From Ambrosia x helenae (Eukaryota > Streptophyta > Magnoliopsida > Asterales > Asteraceae): a DNA stretch of 64,000 nt. Under the pieces are notes generated by a model, which saw only the letters and a program-made list of their open reading frames with translations, was not told where the DNA came from and did no database searches. Each line of letters begins with the position of its first letter. Positions within the stretch are counted from its first letter, which is position 1. The position numbers and the translations under genes were made by a program. This document shows positions 36,578 to 46,970 of this stretch, piece by piece. The stretch covers positions 54,923,453-54,987,452 of the forward strand of contig CM061233.1 in NCBI GenBank assembly GCA_030844895.1. Direction: 5' to 3'.

Positions 36578-38304
36578 TGATGTGTCGTAAAACACATCTA
36601 TTCTCCTATGTATTTTGAGTTATAAATTGAGTCTTCTGTATATAGTTTTTAATAATTTTAGGCGTGTATTCGTTTGTTTATCTATTTTTATCATTGTATA
36701 GTTTTTATTAGTTTTTGGTACTCTTATTACTCGTTTTTATCATTTTATAGGTGTTCGTGGAGAATGAGCTCAAAAAGAAAGAATTTTAGTTGAGACACGG
36801 ACACTTGAGATCATGTGTTCATGGAGATTGGAGCGTAAACGAGCAACTTTGGTCAAGCCAAGAACACCTAATACGAGAGCATGGAGTAATAATAGTATAT
36901 AATAATAATACTAATAATATAAAAAAATAGATAAATGGGCCGTAGCCCAAGCCAATTCATTCAACATATTCTAAAAGTCGGTCTCCAAACATGATATAGA
37001 TATGGATATATGTTTAATATTTAGACGGCACATTATCTGGGAGGAGCCGTGCGTTTCATTCAAAAAGGATTTTTATTAACTAAAATTCAACTTGGAATCG
37101 CACAGTCAAGCACCGGCCAACTACGGTGACGAGCGAAAGGGCACGGAAGGAGAAAAGGCCACGGGCACGGAAGGAGAAAAGGCCACGTGCACGTTAAAGA
37201 TCAATAGCCAACGAGCATTGGGTTAGGTTTAGTTTTTATTTATTTTTTCTATAGACATGGTTAAAGCTATTTTTATTTATTTTGTGAAGATGTTTTTAAA
37301 TATTATTGGCTAAACCTTTTATTGGTGACTTGGGATGATGAACTAGAGTTTGGTTTTTAATTAAAGACTTATGTTTTTCGTTTTGGATGTGTTGGGTTAC
37401 ATGATTTAATTTTTATGTTTGATTTTGAATATTTGTGTGCTGGCGCTTTTTGATTTGATTACTTGTTTGTTGGTTTTGATGTTCTAGGCACATAGGAATA
37501 TCCCCTAGATCTAGAAATCATTCTAGTTTGATTAACTTTTGTTGTCGAGCTAGTTCTTGCAGTTAGGAATAGCGCAAGTTTAACAGGTTTTTAAAATCAA
37601 TTAGTTAAGGTGTGCAATCCCTTCCCGAAGGTTAAGAATATAATTCGGGATTGCTAGGTTGACTAACTAGGCATTGTTTGGTGGTTTGGTTATCGCTAGG
37701 GCGAGGCCGGTTACTTATTCGTGTTTAGAGTTTTCCTAGGATTTCATTCGTATTAGTTAAGTCTGCTTCACAGTTTGGGAGTTTTCGATCCAAGAGTGGT
37801 TGATTAAAGGATTACTGTGGGATTTGGTTTCGCTGGGGCGATCCACTTTCATTTTAGCATCTCAACACTTGTCCCGCCTTGAGTCCAGTTGACTATCCTT
37901 GACAGGAGGTTTGTTAGATGAGAACAGGGTCTCCAACCGGATTACATAGGTCAGCTTTTATAACCAGAGTCTAGGGATTCTACCCAGGTTACCAGCCTCC
38001 TTCCTACCTAATTTCTCTAGTTCCTTAAGTTCCCATTAGTTGTCAAGTTAAGTTAAGTTTAATCTATTTTAATTAAGTTTGTGTTTAATAGTTTAAATAC
38101 CCCCCATTTAAGTATATATTTATTAGACTAGTATTTCGGTATAGGTTGTGATCTAGAGTTGCATTCGCGTCTTTGGGTTCGATACTCGGTCTTATCTGTT
38201 TACTGCTTTGCGACCGGTACACTTGCCGTGCGTGTGTAATTTTTAGGTGAGTCGTTTTAATTAAAGCTTGTGTTATTTTTATATATATACATTTACACAC
38301 ATCA
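36578..38304 (+). repeat. 3' LTR of the tRNA-Asp element
   Basis: It starts TGATGTGTCG and ends CACACATCA, followed by the GTAAC duplication. Confidence 0.92.
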
Positions 38305-38309
38305 GTAAC

Positions 38310-39084
38310 CTAGCTTCCTTTAGACACAAAAGCCACATTAGTTCCTTTGGTACTAAGTGTGAAACCCCTATGTGACTCTTCTCTAGAAACTATAGAGAAA
38401 GCAGTTTGAACAGATGGCAATGGATCTTGCATCAAAAGATTTTACCTCACTTGTTGATAAACATCACCTAATCCCATAAGAAACTGCATTAATTTTATTA
38501 AGCTATTGAAATCATTAAATTTTCCAGCAGCAGAACAAGAACATGTAGGCAATTGAATAATTGAGTCTAGTTGCTTCCACATTGTATTAAGTTTGTGATA
38601 ATATTCAGAAACAGAACAACCACTTTGAGTTAATGAGTTTATCTTTTGATGCAAATTAAACACCACAGATCCATCCACCCTATCATAGGTTTCCCTTAAA
38701 TCAATCCAGACATCCCTAGCCAACTTAGAGAAAACTTGTCCTAGAAATAGTTCTTCACTAACAGAATTTAACAACCAAGTAAGCACAACAGAATTACACC
38801 TATCCCGTTGTTTTCCTAGGACCTCATCAGTAACAAACCTAGTAACAGTCCCATCAATAAAACCAAACTTGTTTTTAGCTTCCAAAAGCAAGTTGCATAG
38901 AGTTAGACCAAACAAAATAGTTTTCTGTTCCTTTTAGTTTAATACTAATGATTGACAAAGTACTTGTGTCACTTGGGTGGATGTACAGAGGATCACCTAT
39001 ATCCAATTTACTAATTAAGGTATTCTCTAGACCTTCACCACCACTAGCAGGGTTGGTAACAGTACCACCACCAGTATCACCCAT
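38310..39084 (-). pseudogene. Copia gag, N-terminal part, broken
   Basis: Minus strand. The N-terminus is MGDTGGGTVTNPASGGEG, then DPLYIHPSDTS and LKGTENYFVWSNSMQLAF, typical of copia Gag. After a frame change come RFVTDEVLGKQRDRCNSVVL, DVWIDLRETYDRVDG and CSVSEYYHKLNTMWKQLD, the copia gag core. It runs up to the GTAAC duplication at 38305 and resumes at 31445 beyond the insertion. Confidence 0.88.
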
Positions 39085-39291
39085 ATTAACAAATGCACAA
39101 CCAACAAAACAGACAAATAACCAGCAAGAAGACTAGATAGTAACAACTATCTAACCACAAATAACAAAACAAAGAAAACCTAATCAGAACAAAGCTGTGT
39201 CAGTGTTCAGATAGTGGGTTCATCACTCAAGGTGCCCACCCAGATCTTAACACAGGAGTTCTGTTATTATCTATATACTTATATATATATA

Positions 39292-40319
39292 TAGGGTAGG
39301 GATCATACGAGAACCAACTTTAGGGAGAGAACCAGAGAACCATTGTCAACACAAACAAAAAAAAAACCTAAAAACCCCACCTCCACCCCTAAAAACCTAA
39401 ACCCACCACCTTACTCCCTAAAAACCTAAACCCCCCATCCCTCACACCGCCCCAACCCCTCATTGTGAAATGCACATGTGCAGCTAACCCCACACCACCG
39501 CCCCAACCCCCCCCCCCCCCTCAATTGTGAAATGCACATGTGCAGCTAACCCCACACCCCCCCCCCCCAAAAAAAAAATCAAAACGCTCCATTCCATCCC
39601 CCCCCCCAAAAGATACCCCCTCTTCCACCATACAAAAACTAAACCCTAAAGCTAAACCCATTAAAAAACTTAACTATAATAGTGAAATGCACATGTGCAT
39701 GTAGTACAATTATCTTATTTTATAGTTTTATATAGAGGTTTTTTTAAGTTTATTCACCAACAACCCCAAAAAACCTAACCTCATTCCCATCATACCTAAA
39801 AACTAAACCATAAAGCTAAACCCATGAAAAAAAAATCTAACTATAATAGTGAAATGCACTTCGCGTTTATTTAAAGATCATTGAATAAATTTTTTTCCAC
39901 CTTATATATCATATCACGTCCATTTAATGATCATTTCATTATGGCAATTGATAATTTATTCAAAAGTGTGCTCTAATAGTGAAATGCATATGTGCATACG
40001 GTATATGTATGTATATATATAACAGGAAAATGCACATGTGCATAAGACCTGACGTAATTATGACGTAAAAAAGGCCATTTTTTTTATTTTTTTATTTTTT
40101 TGTATTTTTTTTTATTTTTTTCAGAAAGATTAACACTAAAAAAACAATTTGGTGTTTTTACTTTTTTTATTTTTTTATTTTTTTAGGTTATATAATTTTT
40201 TTATTATTTTTTTATTATTTTTTTTATTATTTTTTTTTTTTTTTTGGTGGAGGGGTTTTTGTGTTCACACTTGGTTCTTTGGTTTTCTCCCTAAATGGTG
40301 GTTCTCAAATGATCCAAAT

Positions 40320-40325
<6 letters not shown>
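39292..40325. mobile_element. TIR element with repeated TGCACATGTGCA palindromes
   Basis: The two ends form imperfect inverted repeats of about 60 bp: on the left TAGGGATCATACGAGAACCA then TTTAGGGAGAGAACC; on the right, inverted, GGATCATTTGAGAACCACC then TTTAGGGAGAAAACC. Both ends lie in TA runs, so the target duplication cannot be seen (TA is possible). The inside is C-rich on the left, T-rich on the right, with no transposase. It sits in the copia leader. Confidence 0.75.

Positions 40326-40354
<29 letters not shown>
40322..40354. repeat. (TA)n microsatellite
   Basis: A TA run touching the right end of the TIR element. Confidence 0.85.
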
Positions 40355-40358
<4 letters not shown>

Positions 40359-40870
40359 ACAATATCAAACAAGATCAGACAAATATCAAACAAGAACAGA
40401 CAGATAGCAACACAATCAAGAACAATATCAAGACAATACCGGTCCACCCTAACCCGGTCAAGATGCCTAGACAACACAAGACAAAAGAGAACTAAGATAG
40501 AACGATCTCACAGTGAGGGGAACCCAAGTTAGGGTTTCACCAAACCCACAACCAGCACCTTCACTTAGGGTGCTTAGTTATGGGTGCAATTGAAGCTATT
40601 ATAATCCACTCCAATGTCACCAGTGCACTCCTTAGCCAATAATAGTTGACCTCAACTCAACTTGTAAATCCAACAATCTAACAAACCACAAGAAGATAAT
40701 AGACCAGATCTATAATATCAGATCAAATCTACTATAACAACAAACCAAGATAAGGTCAAGATCTATGATGAAGATCAAAACCGTAACAACCAGATGAGAC
40801 ACAAAAAACAAGAAGACAAACGATCAAAGAACACAGCGGAAGACTCAACAAACACAGATCAAGAGCCTAG

Positions 40871-40883
40871 GGCTCTGATACCA
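40871..40883 (-). other. Primer binding site of the copia element
   Basis: The minus strand reads TGGTATCAGAGCC, directly against the LTR at 40884, as is usual for copia. Confidence 0.88.
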
Positions 40884-41484
40884 TGTAAAATTTTATGAAT
40901 CTAACTACTCAAATAACCAATACAAACAGAAATGAAACAACAACAAATGAACAAAGGTATAGCGACAAAACGGTGACCAAAAGCTCTTATTAACCCAAAC
41001 CAAAGAAGTACCCCCCAAACCCTAAGTCTTAGAAAATCACTGAGACTTATATCAAAGATACAAAGTATCAACACGATCTGCTGATCAATAATATCAGCAG
41101 ATCATCAAAAGGACTTACCGACTAAAGATGAAGACATGGATATAAACCCTAATACAAAAGACTGAGAAAGACTACAAAGAAGATGAACAACAATAATGAA
41201 AAAAAAATAATTATGAAAAGTATATATAGACAGCTCCAGAAGCTTCTTCCACAGATGCCAAATCAAAGGCTGAGATTCATTTAATCCAACGGTGCAAAAC
41301 ACATCTCGAACCATCTTTCAACAACTTAACAAACAATGAACCGGTTCACAATATTATGATCCAGGCCAATGGCCAATGGATTATTATAACATGAGGCCCA
41401 CCAAGAGACCCAATACAACTAGCCCAAACAATATGTTTAAGCCCAAATGTTTAAGTAATCAAATTATTCTTTATATTTTCAACA
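40884..41484 (-). repeat. 5' LTR of the copia element
   Basis: 601 bp, TGTAAAATTTTATG to TTTTCAACA on the plus strand. It has several substitutions relative to 13651-14268, in line with an older insertion. Confidence 0.88.
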
Positions 41485-42061
41485 TCTGTTTACTAAACAC
41501 CAAATCAAGAAGTCAATGATATGTTGCAAGTAAAGATTTTTTACTAAGGTCTATTTCATGGAAGAGAAATAGATGATGAACACTTAGCAGATATTGAAAA
41601 CACTAAAGGATGTTGAAACCACTGACAGATAATTCAACAGATGGCCACTATACAGACCAGGTGAACAAATACATCAAAAGGTCTGTTGGACAGAACAGAC
41701 GTTGAAAAGAAAAAGTTCATTCGTTATGTTTTATAGTTTACTCCATCGCACTTTATGCATTTCTTTCCGTATTTCTATGTTAAATTCATTAAACAACATA
41801 AGCAATTAAAGTTACAAACGCATAAAAAAAGAAAGAGACCAAAGATAATGATATGTAAACATGTCAATATAAACAAAACGAAATGACAAAGTTAGTTAAT
41901 CAAAGATTTTGAAGAACTTCATTTTATACCACATTAATGGTGGTTGTACAAACTTGTTTTTGCTTATCACAAATCAAAATCTTCATGCTTTTCCTACTTT
42001 TGACCATGGATACAGTAACATAGAGTTAGCCATGATGAAAAAACGTTGTGGAAGATACAAA
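41485..42061. other. Intergenic, nothing recognised
   Basis: AT-rich sequence between the copia LTR and the CACTA end. I see no gene or clear repeat. Confidence 0.5.
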
Positions 42062-42300
42062 CACTAATAGAAAAAAGATCGACCTTTCTTCACGCGCATT
42101 GCGTGTTAAGAAAGGGGTCTGATGACACAAAAAAGAGTGTCAATGATGGCGGTGTAATAAATTTAACATGACACTTTTTGCATGTCATATGTTTATGACA
42201 CGCACTTATGACAATCGTTTTTGACACGCATTTATGACACTTTTTTGCGTGTCATCTGTTTACGACACACTATGCATGTCATCTTTTTGACCAAAAAAAT
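42062..42300 (+). mobile_element. Left end of a CACTA transposon
   Basis: It starts CACTAATAGAAAAAAG, the form of plant En/Spm termini. A subterminal zone follows with repeated ATGACAC/GTGTCAT motifs in both orientations (about 42120-42290), as bound by CACTA transposases. I find no matching TAGTG end, so the element is probably truncated or buried in later insertions. A microsatellite (GT)n(AT)n follows at 42343-42394. Confidence 0.62.
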
Positions 42301-42356
42301 AAAAAAGATTATAAAATTACTGATTTATTATGGATTCATATATGTGTGTGTGTGTG

Positions 42357-42395
<39 letters not shown>

Positions 42396-42865
42396 CAATA
42401 AATATATTTCAAACTCAAATACAATTCAAAACATTGTATCAATAGTACATTAACCGAGATCTTAAAAACTTCACTTAAAAATAAAGTTCGCGGCATAACT
42501 TGACCATTCTTCGTGAATGACATCCATATCCTCATCCGTGTAAACATCCACTCCTCCCCCAGCCTGAGACAACAATTAAAGTAATACATTAGTCGAGACC
42601 AATTATTTTACATAAATCGGATCCGTTACTTTACCTTAACAAAGCCAGTTGCAATGGTAGATGTTATAAGGTTTAGGCATATATTCACACTTGCTATATG
42701 TCCATAAACATGAATAAAAAAAATATAGCATAATCATACTTGCTGTATATTCTAGCAATGCTTTCAGCAAATGCTCAACCTCCACAATCTAATGCTTGTC
42801 CTCCTCAGCAATTTCAGGTGAAGACATAATTGCTTGCCATGCCATCTCTGTGGATTCTTGCTAAC

Positions 42866-43647
42866 TTATCTAATAATCCAATTGTCAAGATATAAGGTTT
42901 TGATCCAAACTGAATTTAACACCTTACTATCTTTTGAAACCAATGAAGCATAACAGTTGTTCACTTGAATTACTATTATTTGCCAATTCAAACATCGAGA
43001 AAGTTCATCAAACCGGGTGGTGTAAGCAGTGATATCCGCCCCGTTCATGGACAGAATCCAGAACTCGTCTCCAACTTATGAAGCTCACTTAGCGGGCAGT
43101 ACTTTTCCATCCGCATCGTCTTCAACTCATCCCAAGAAAGGTTGTAGGCAGCATCACGACCCAAGATCTATACTTGCAGATTCCACCACGTCAACGCCTC
43201 ATCCTGGAAGATGCAAGTGACATATTTGATCTTCTGGTCTTCTGAAAAGTAGCTGATATTAAGCACTGTCAGTTTTCTCGATCCAATAGACAATTCCAAT
43301 TGCTCCTTCTGAACCACGAAAGTTCCAGAGCTTTCATGCCATGAAAGTCTTGTAGGAACACCCCACGCACGGTATTCTCTACGTCTGCGGTGTCAGAAAG
43401 ATTGGATTATCAACGAGAGGAATCGATACAAGATCAAGATCAAGACTAAGAGGGAATAGGCAAAAGCTTTACCAGTCTCGGGATCCTGGTTTCTGCGTCG
43501 GCCTGCTGCTCCTGAACCGCCACTAGATTCAGCGCGGTTCGCTTCATGTTGCGTGATAGCCTGCGCAATTACCCTGGCTAGGTCCGCTCAGGTGGTTGGA
43601 AAAGCTTCTTTCATAGAATTCGATCGAGTAGTCCTTTTGGGAGGCAT
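42866..43647 (-). pseudogene. Gypsy gag remnant
   Basis: Minus strand. It starts MPPKRTTRSNSMKEAF at 43647, with an early stop, then RVIAQAITQHEANRAES. A gag core follows with KIKYVTCIFQDEALTWWN, a stop, then SWDELKTMRMEKYCPLSEL and ADITAYTTRFDELSRC. These match chromovirus-type Gag motifs. Several stops and frameshifts make it non-functional. It belongs to the element primed at 45012. Confidence 0.78.
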
Positions 43648-44117
43648 GTTCTTCTAATACACAAGATTAAAATAATGAGACCCATATCACTGTATAATAT
43701 AGTCAACATATGCATCACCCAAACAACTATACAATCATAACAAACGATAAACAAGATCACAAATGCACGACATAACACAACAACAATATAGGAAATCAAA
43801 CATCACACTTTTCATAGAAAGTTTAACATACTTGATACGAATTTTGTCTCTGAATACAAAATAAACCGGCATGCTGCCATACAAGTTTTTTCTTAAACCA
43901 CTACATCAAAGTACAATAGATGATATCCTAATGGGGATAGGGGTGGAAAAGCAGCAGACAAGATTGCAACAACTGTGGTCATCCTCGCCTCTAGATCATC
44001 CAATCTCGCCTCAAGCTCTGCAGCACGCTCCTCAACTACGGCATGTCCCTGCTCGCCTCGTACACTCGTGTACCCAACTCAGCCAATCGATAGAGCACGG
44101 GATCCTGGTCTTACCTG

Positions 44118-44802
44118 TCAGATACAGGTCATCCTCGATCTTCTAGACCCTCCCACGCAAACACCCCAATCTCTGTGTCGTGACGCCCAATCATGTCCCG
44201 TACAGAGTAGTGGGTGTGGCGTATATAGCAGGCGCAAAGCCGTAGGTAGTGAAGTGTTACAGGGTGGCTGGGATGGCCCGCTGATCTCGAATGTATAAGG
44301 AGCCTCGACATCAGGATCCTCGTCAGAATAGGCTAAGAAACCATCAACAGTGGGCAGATATGTCCTCTTGCGAGCATGCGATCTCCTGAGCAGCTTCTTC
44401 TTGGGTGGCTCCGGTGCCTCTGGAGCTGGGGGCTGGGGGCTCAGGATCGGCCTGGACAGGAACCTCAACTGGTGCGATAGGAGCCGGTGGAGGGAGCGCA
44501 CGTTTTCGAGGGGTGTGCATCATACGTACCCCACCTGGACACGGGCGATATGGACAGAAAGAAGGAACTCTAGGCTCTGGCGGCGGTGGGGGTGCATCCT
44601 CCTTCTCCTCCTATGCCTGTCCAGCAGGCACAACGTCCTCGTCATCAGAAACAACATGATCCACCTGCATGTGGTCCTCCTCAATGTTTGAGTCACCGGA
44701 GTCAGGCTCGTAACCCTGTTGAATGTCCTCGACAAGTAGGCTCTCCGGTACATGCTCATCCTTAGAATCCGAGATTATAATGGGGTCCTCGTTGTGTGCC
44801 AT
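44118..44802 (-). pseudogene. Acidic/Pro-rich 5' reading frame of the decayed gypsy element
   Basis: The minus-strand frame starts MAHNEDPIIISDSKDEHV at 44802 and is acidic. It meets a stop at 44611 and continues in other frames as a Pro-rich stretch, then KRTYLPTVDGFLAYSDEDPD and DMIGRHDTEIGVFAWEGLED. It lies between the primer site and the gag remnant. I recall MAHNEDP-like starts from Asteraceae gypsy elements, which is recollection and not proof. Function unknown. Confidence 0.6.
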
Positions 44803-45011
44803 GATCCTGGAAATCAATAGCACACATGTGTGTTCGAAATCTTGTGGTGTACTTAATATTGACACTCATGTGTGAATTATGTAACTGGCATGGAACTTGC
44901 GTAGCGTGTAGGGATGTCTGCTGTGTTTCTTTTCTTTGGAAAACATTTCGAAATCGATTTTGTTTAGATTATATTTTGACTTAAAAGAATCTCAGTTCGC
45001 TATAACCTCGT

Positions 45012-45023
45012 GCTCTGATACCA
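45012..45023 (-). other. Primer binding site of the decayed gypsy element
   Basis: The minus strand reads TGGTATCAGAGC, three bases from an LTR start (TGTCACACCCCGCC at 45027). Confidence 0.8.
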
Positions 45024-45026
45024 ATC

Positions 45027-46792
45027 TGTCACACCCCGCCTAGGCGGAAACACGGGTGCAACTTTGAATGATTTCCAAGCACAAAGGTCACGCAAGCATC
45101 GATTAAATTTAAATAAGGACTTCCATTAGATAATTTAGTTTCACAAACATAAAGTTAATTGTCTTAAACAAAAACCATTGTATGAAAATGTTTATGACTA
45201 AAACAACACAACAACGGTTCAAAAGGTAGTATCCCGTGATGCTCGCACGCGACCCTCCCAAGTTCCATGCTTCATGCTAGTTGCCTGAAAAAACATGCAT
45301 GTAAAAAAATATACGTCAACATAAAGTTGGTGAGTTCACGGATTTTTAATAATGGACATGTAGTCCAAAACCGACTAATTTACTGCCTAGCTAGGGCAAT
45401 ATATAATATGTGATCTGACATGAGCCCATAACCAAACCTTGACATGTTGTGCCTCACCCATTGTACACTAAAGACAATGAATAAATGTGAAATACGAGCA
45501 CTCTTTTGATACCTGTCATCCGGTCAGAGCGACTGACCAAGAGTGGGGGTGTCAACCCAATAGATCTACTCTGGTGTTTCAAGGCTAAGTCCATAGCTAA
45601 TGGTTACGGTGTGTTGTATGACACGAGGGTTTAATCGATCCTGAACCTTGACGTCTCATGTTCACATAATAGTCATAATTGTAATTGAAAACTGTACGCA
45701 TGTTTTCCCCATAAATGTAAAACTATGAAAAGGGACCTTGGAAAACTCACCTGATATCTGAATGTTAGACTGGACTGTGTTTGATGTGGAAATGTCTAGA
45801 CTAGGATGCCCTAAATCCATTAAAGGCAACTTAAGTCTACGATTGTCCTATTTACCATGCATTTGTTCACCCGACATGAACACCTATGGAATGTGTGTTT
45901 ATGTACCACTTATCCCAATATGTCACACATGTATGTGTTGAGAAAAGTTCGTTTTTGTCATTATTTGTGGCTATGATTACCCATTTATAGTAAGACCAAT
46001 GTCTTAGTTTACTTGATGTTATCATGTGACATGTGAGTATTGGTCATATGTAACCAAAAGTGGGACATGGACATACATTTCGGCAATTTTGTATAAAAAC
46101 GACATAGTTATATATTTTGCCCTTGCTAACACACACATTTTGATGTTTAACATAGGTTTTCAAGAAAACTCTTGTGTTAAAGCTTATTAACATATGTTTT
46201 CGGTGACTTTAACACATGTTTACAGAATTTCTATTTGTGTATGTTATAACCTTGAGTGCAAAATCCTTCACTTGAGCCTGGTCTTGACCCCATACATACA
46301 TACATACACTCCCGTGTATGTGTGTGTACGTATATGTCCGTGTGTATGTCCTAGGGTGTATGTATCTATGTACGTATGTGTGTATATACATAAGTATACA
46401 TATTGAACTTTAAATACAAAACTTGAGTGTTTGGTTGATTTTATCTAACTTAGATCGTGTAGGGTGTCATATTCGTGGGTGAAAGGGCTCGGGTGAACCG
46501 TGAATGTGGTCGAATTAGTGAGAAAAAGAGATGTGGGTTCGGTTTGTTTACCTTGAGTGTAGCCGGGAGGAAACAAGGAAAATATGATGGTTCCTTCCGC
46601 AATGTGGCTCCTAGGTGTTTGATGGTGGCTTGTGGCTCGCAAATGGTGATGATAACTGATCATCAATTAAGGCTCTATTGGGTCTATTTGGGCTCAGCCT
46701 AAAGGAAACAAAGGAAAAGGAAGTAAAGTGATGGTGCTAAGTGTGTTTAGGGTGTTTGTTGCTTGTGTGGTGTCTCTTAGGAACAATTTGGT

Positions 46793-46848
<56 letters not shown>

Positions 46849-46970
46849 TACTTTATAATACATATTGAATGGGCAAAAAGGTAATTTGACCAAAACTCTT
46901 AAACTTAAGAGCTTTACTATTTCAGAGTATTGTTCTCCCATTGGTGAGAAAAACATCACTAGGATACCAA
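45027..46970 (-). repeat. 5' LTR of the decayed gypsy element (right end uncertain)
   Basis: The left end is clear. The layout (ACACCCC.CC...GGCGGAAACA, later an AAAGGG...ACTCACC motif) parallels the gag-only element LTRs. The right end is a guess near 46970 because no second LTR is in the window. It holds a CATA/TGTA-rich zone at 46290-46400 and a TA microsatellite at 46794-46840. Confidence 0.5.

Larger units (their letters stand above)
31451..38304 (+). mobile_element. Non-autonomous LTR element with tRNA-Asp primer site
   Basis: A complete 6,854-bp plus-strand insertion in the copia gag, flanked by GTAAC (31446-31450 and 38305-38309). LTRs are 1,702 and 1,727 bp; the difference is one 25-bp tandem duplication near 37140-37190. 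The primer site matches tRNA-Asp, as in Athila-type gypsy elements. Inside there is one open frame with a zinc knuckle, an integrase-like tail remnant and noncoding sequence; no RT is found. It is thus non-autonomous and probably related to the Athila/Tat side of Ty3/gypsy. Confidence 0.92.
13651..41484 (-). mobile_element. Broken copia retrotransposon hosting nested insertions
   Basis: The minus-strand order is 5' LTR (40884-41484), primer site, gag (38310-39084), zinc knuckle and integrase (29231-31445), reverse transcriptase and RNase H (14282-15726), polypurine tract, 3' LTR (13651-14268). Gag, integrase, RT, RNase H is the Ty1/copia order. Without its three insertions the element would be about 6.4 kb. 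Stops and frameshifts mark it as inactive. The bases outside the two LTRs (AAAGC and TCTGT) do not match, so a simple single insertion is not proven. Confidence 0.85.
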
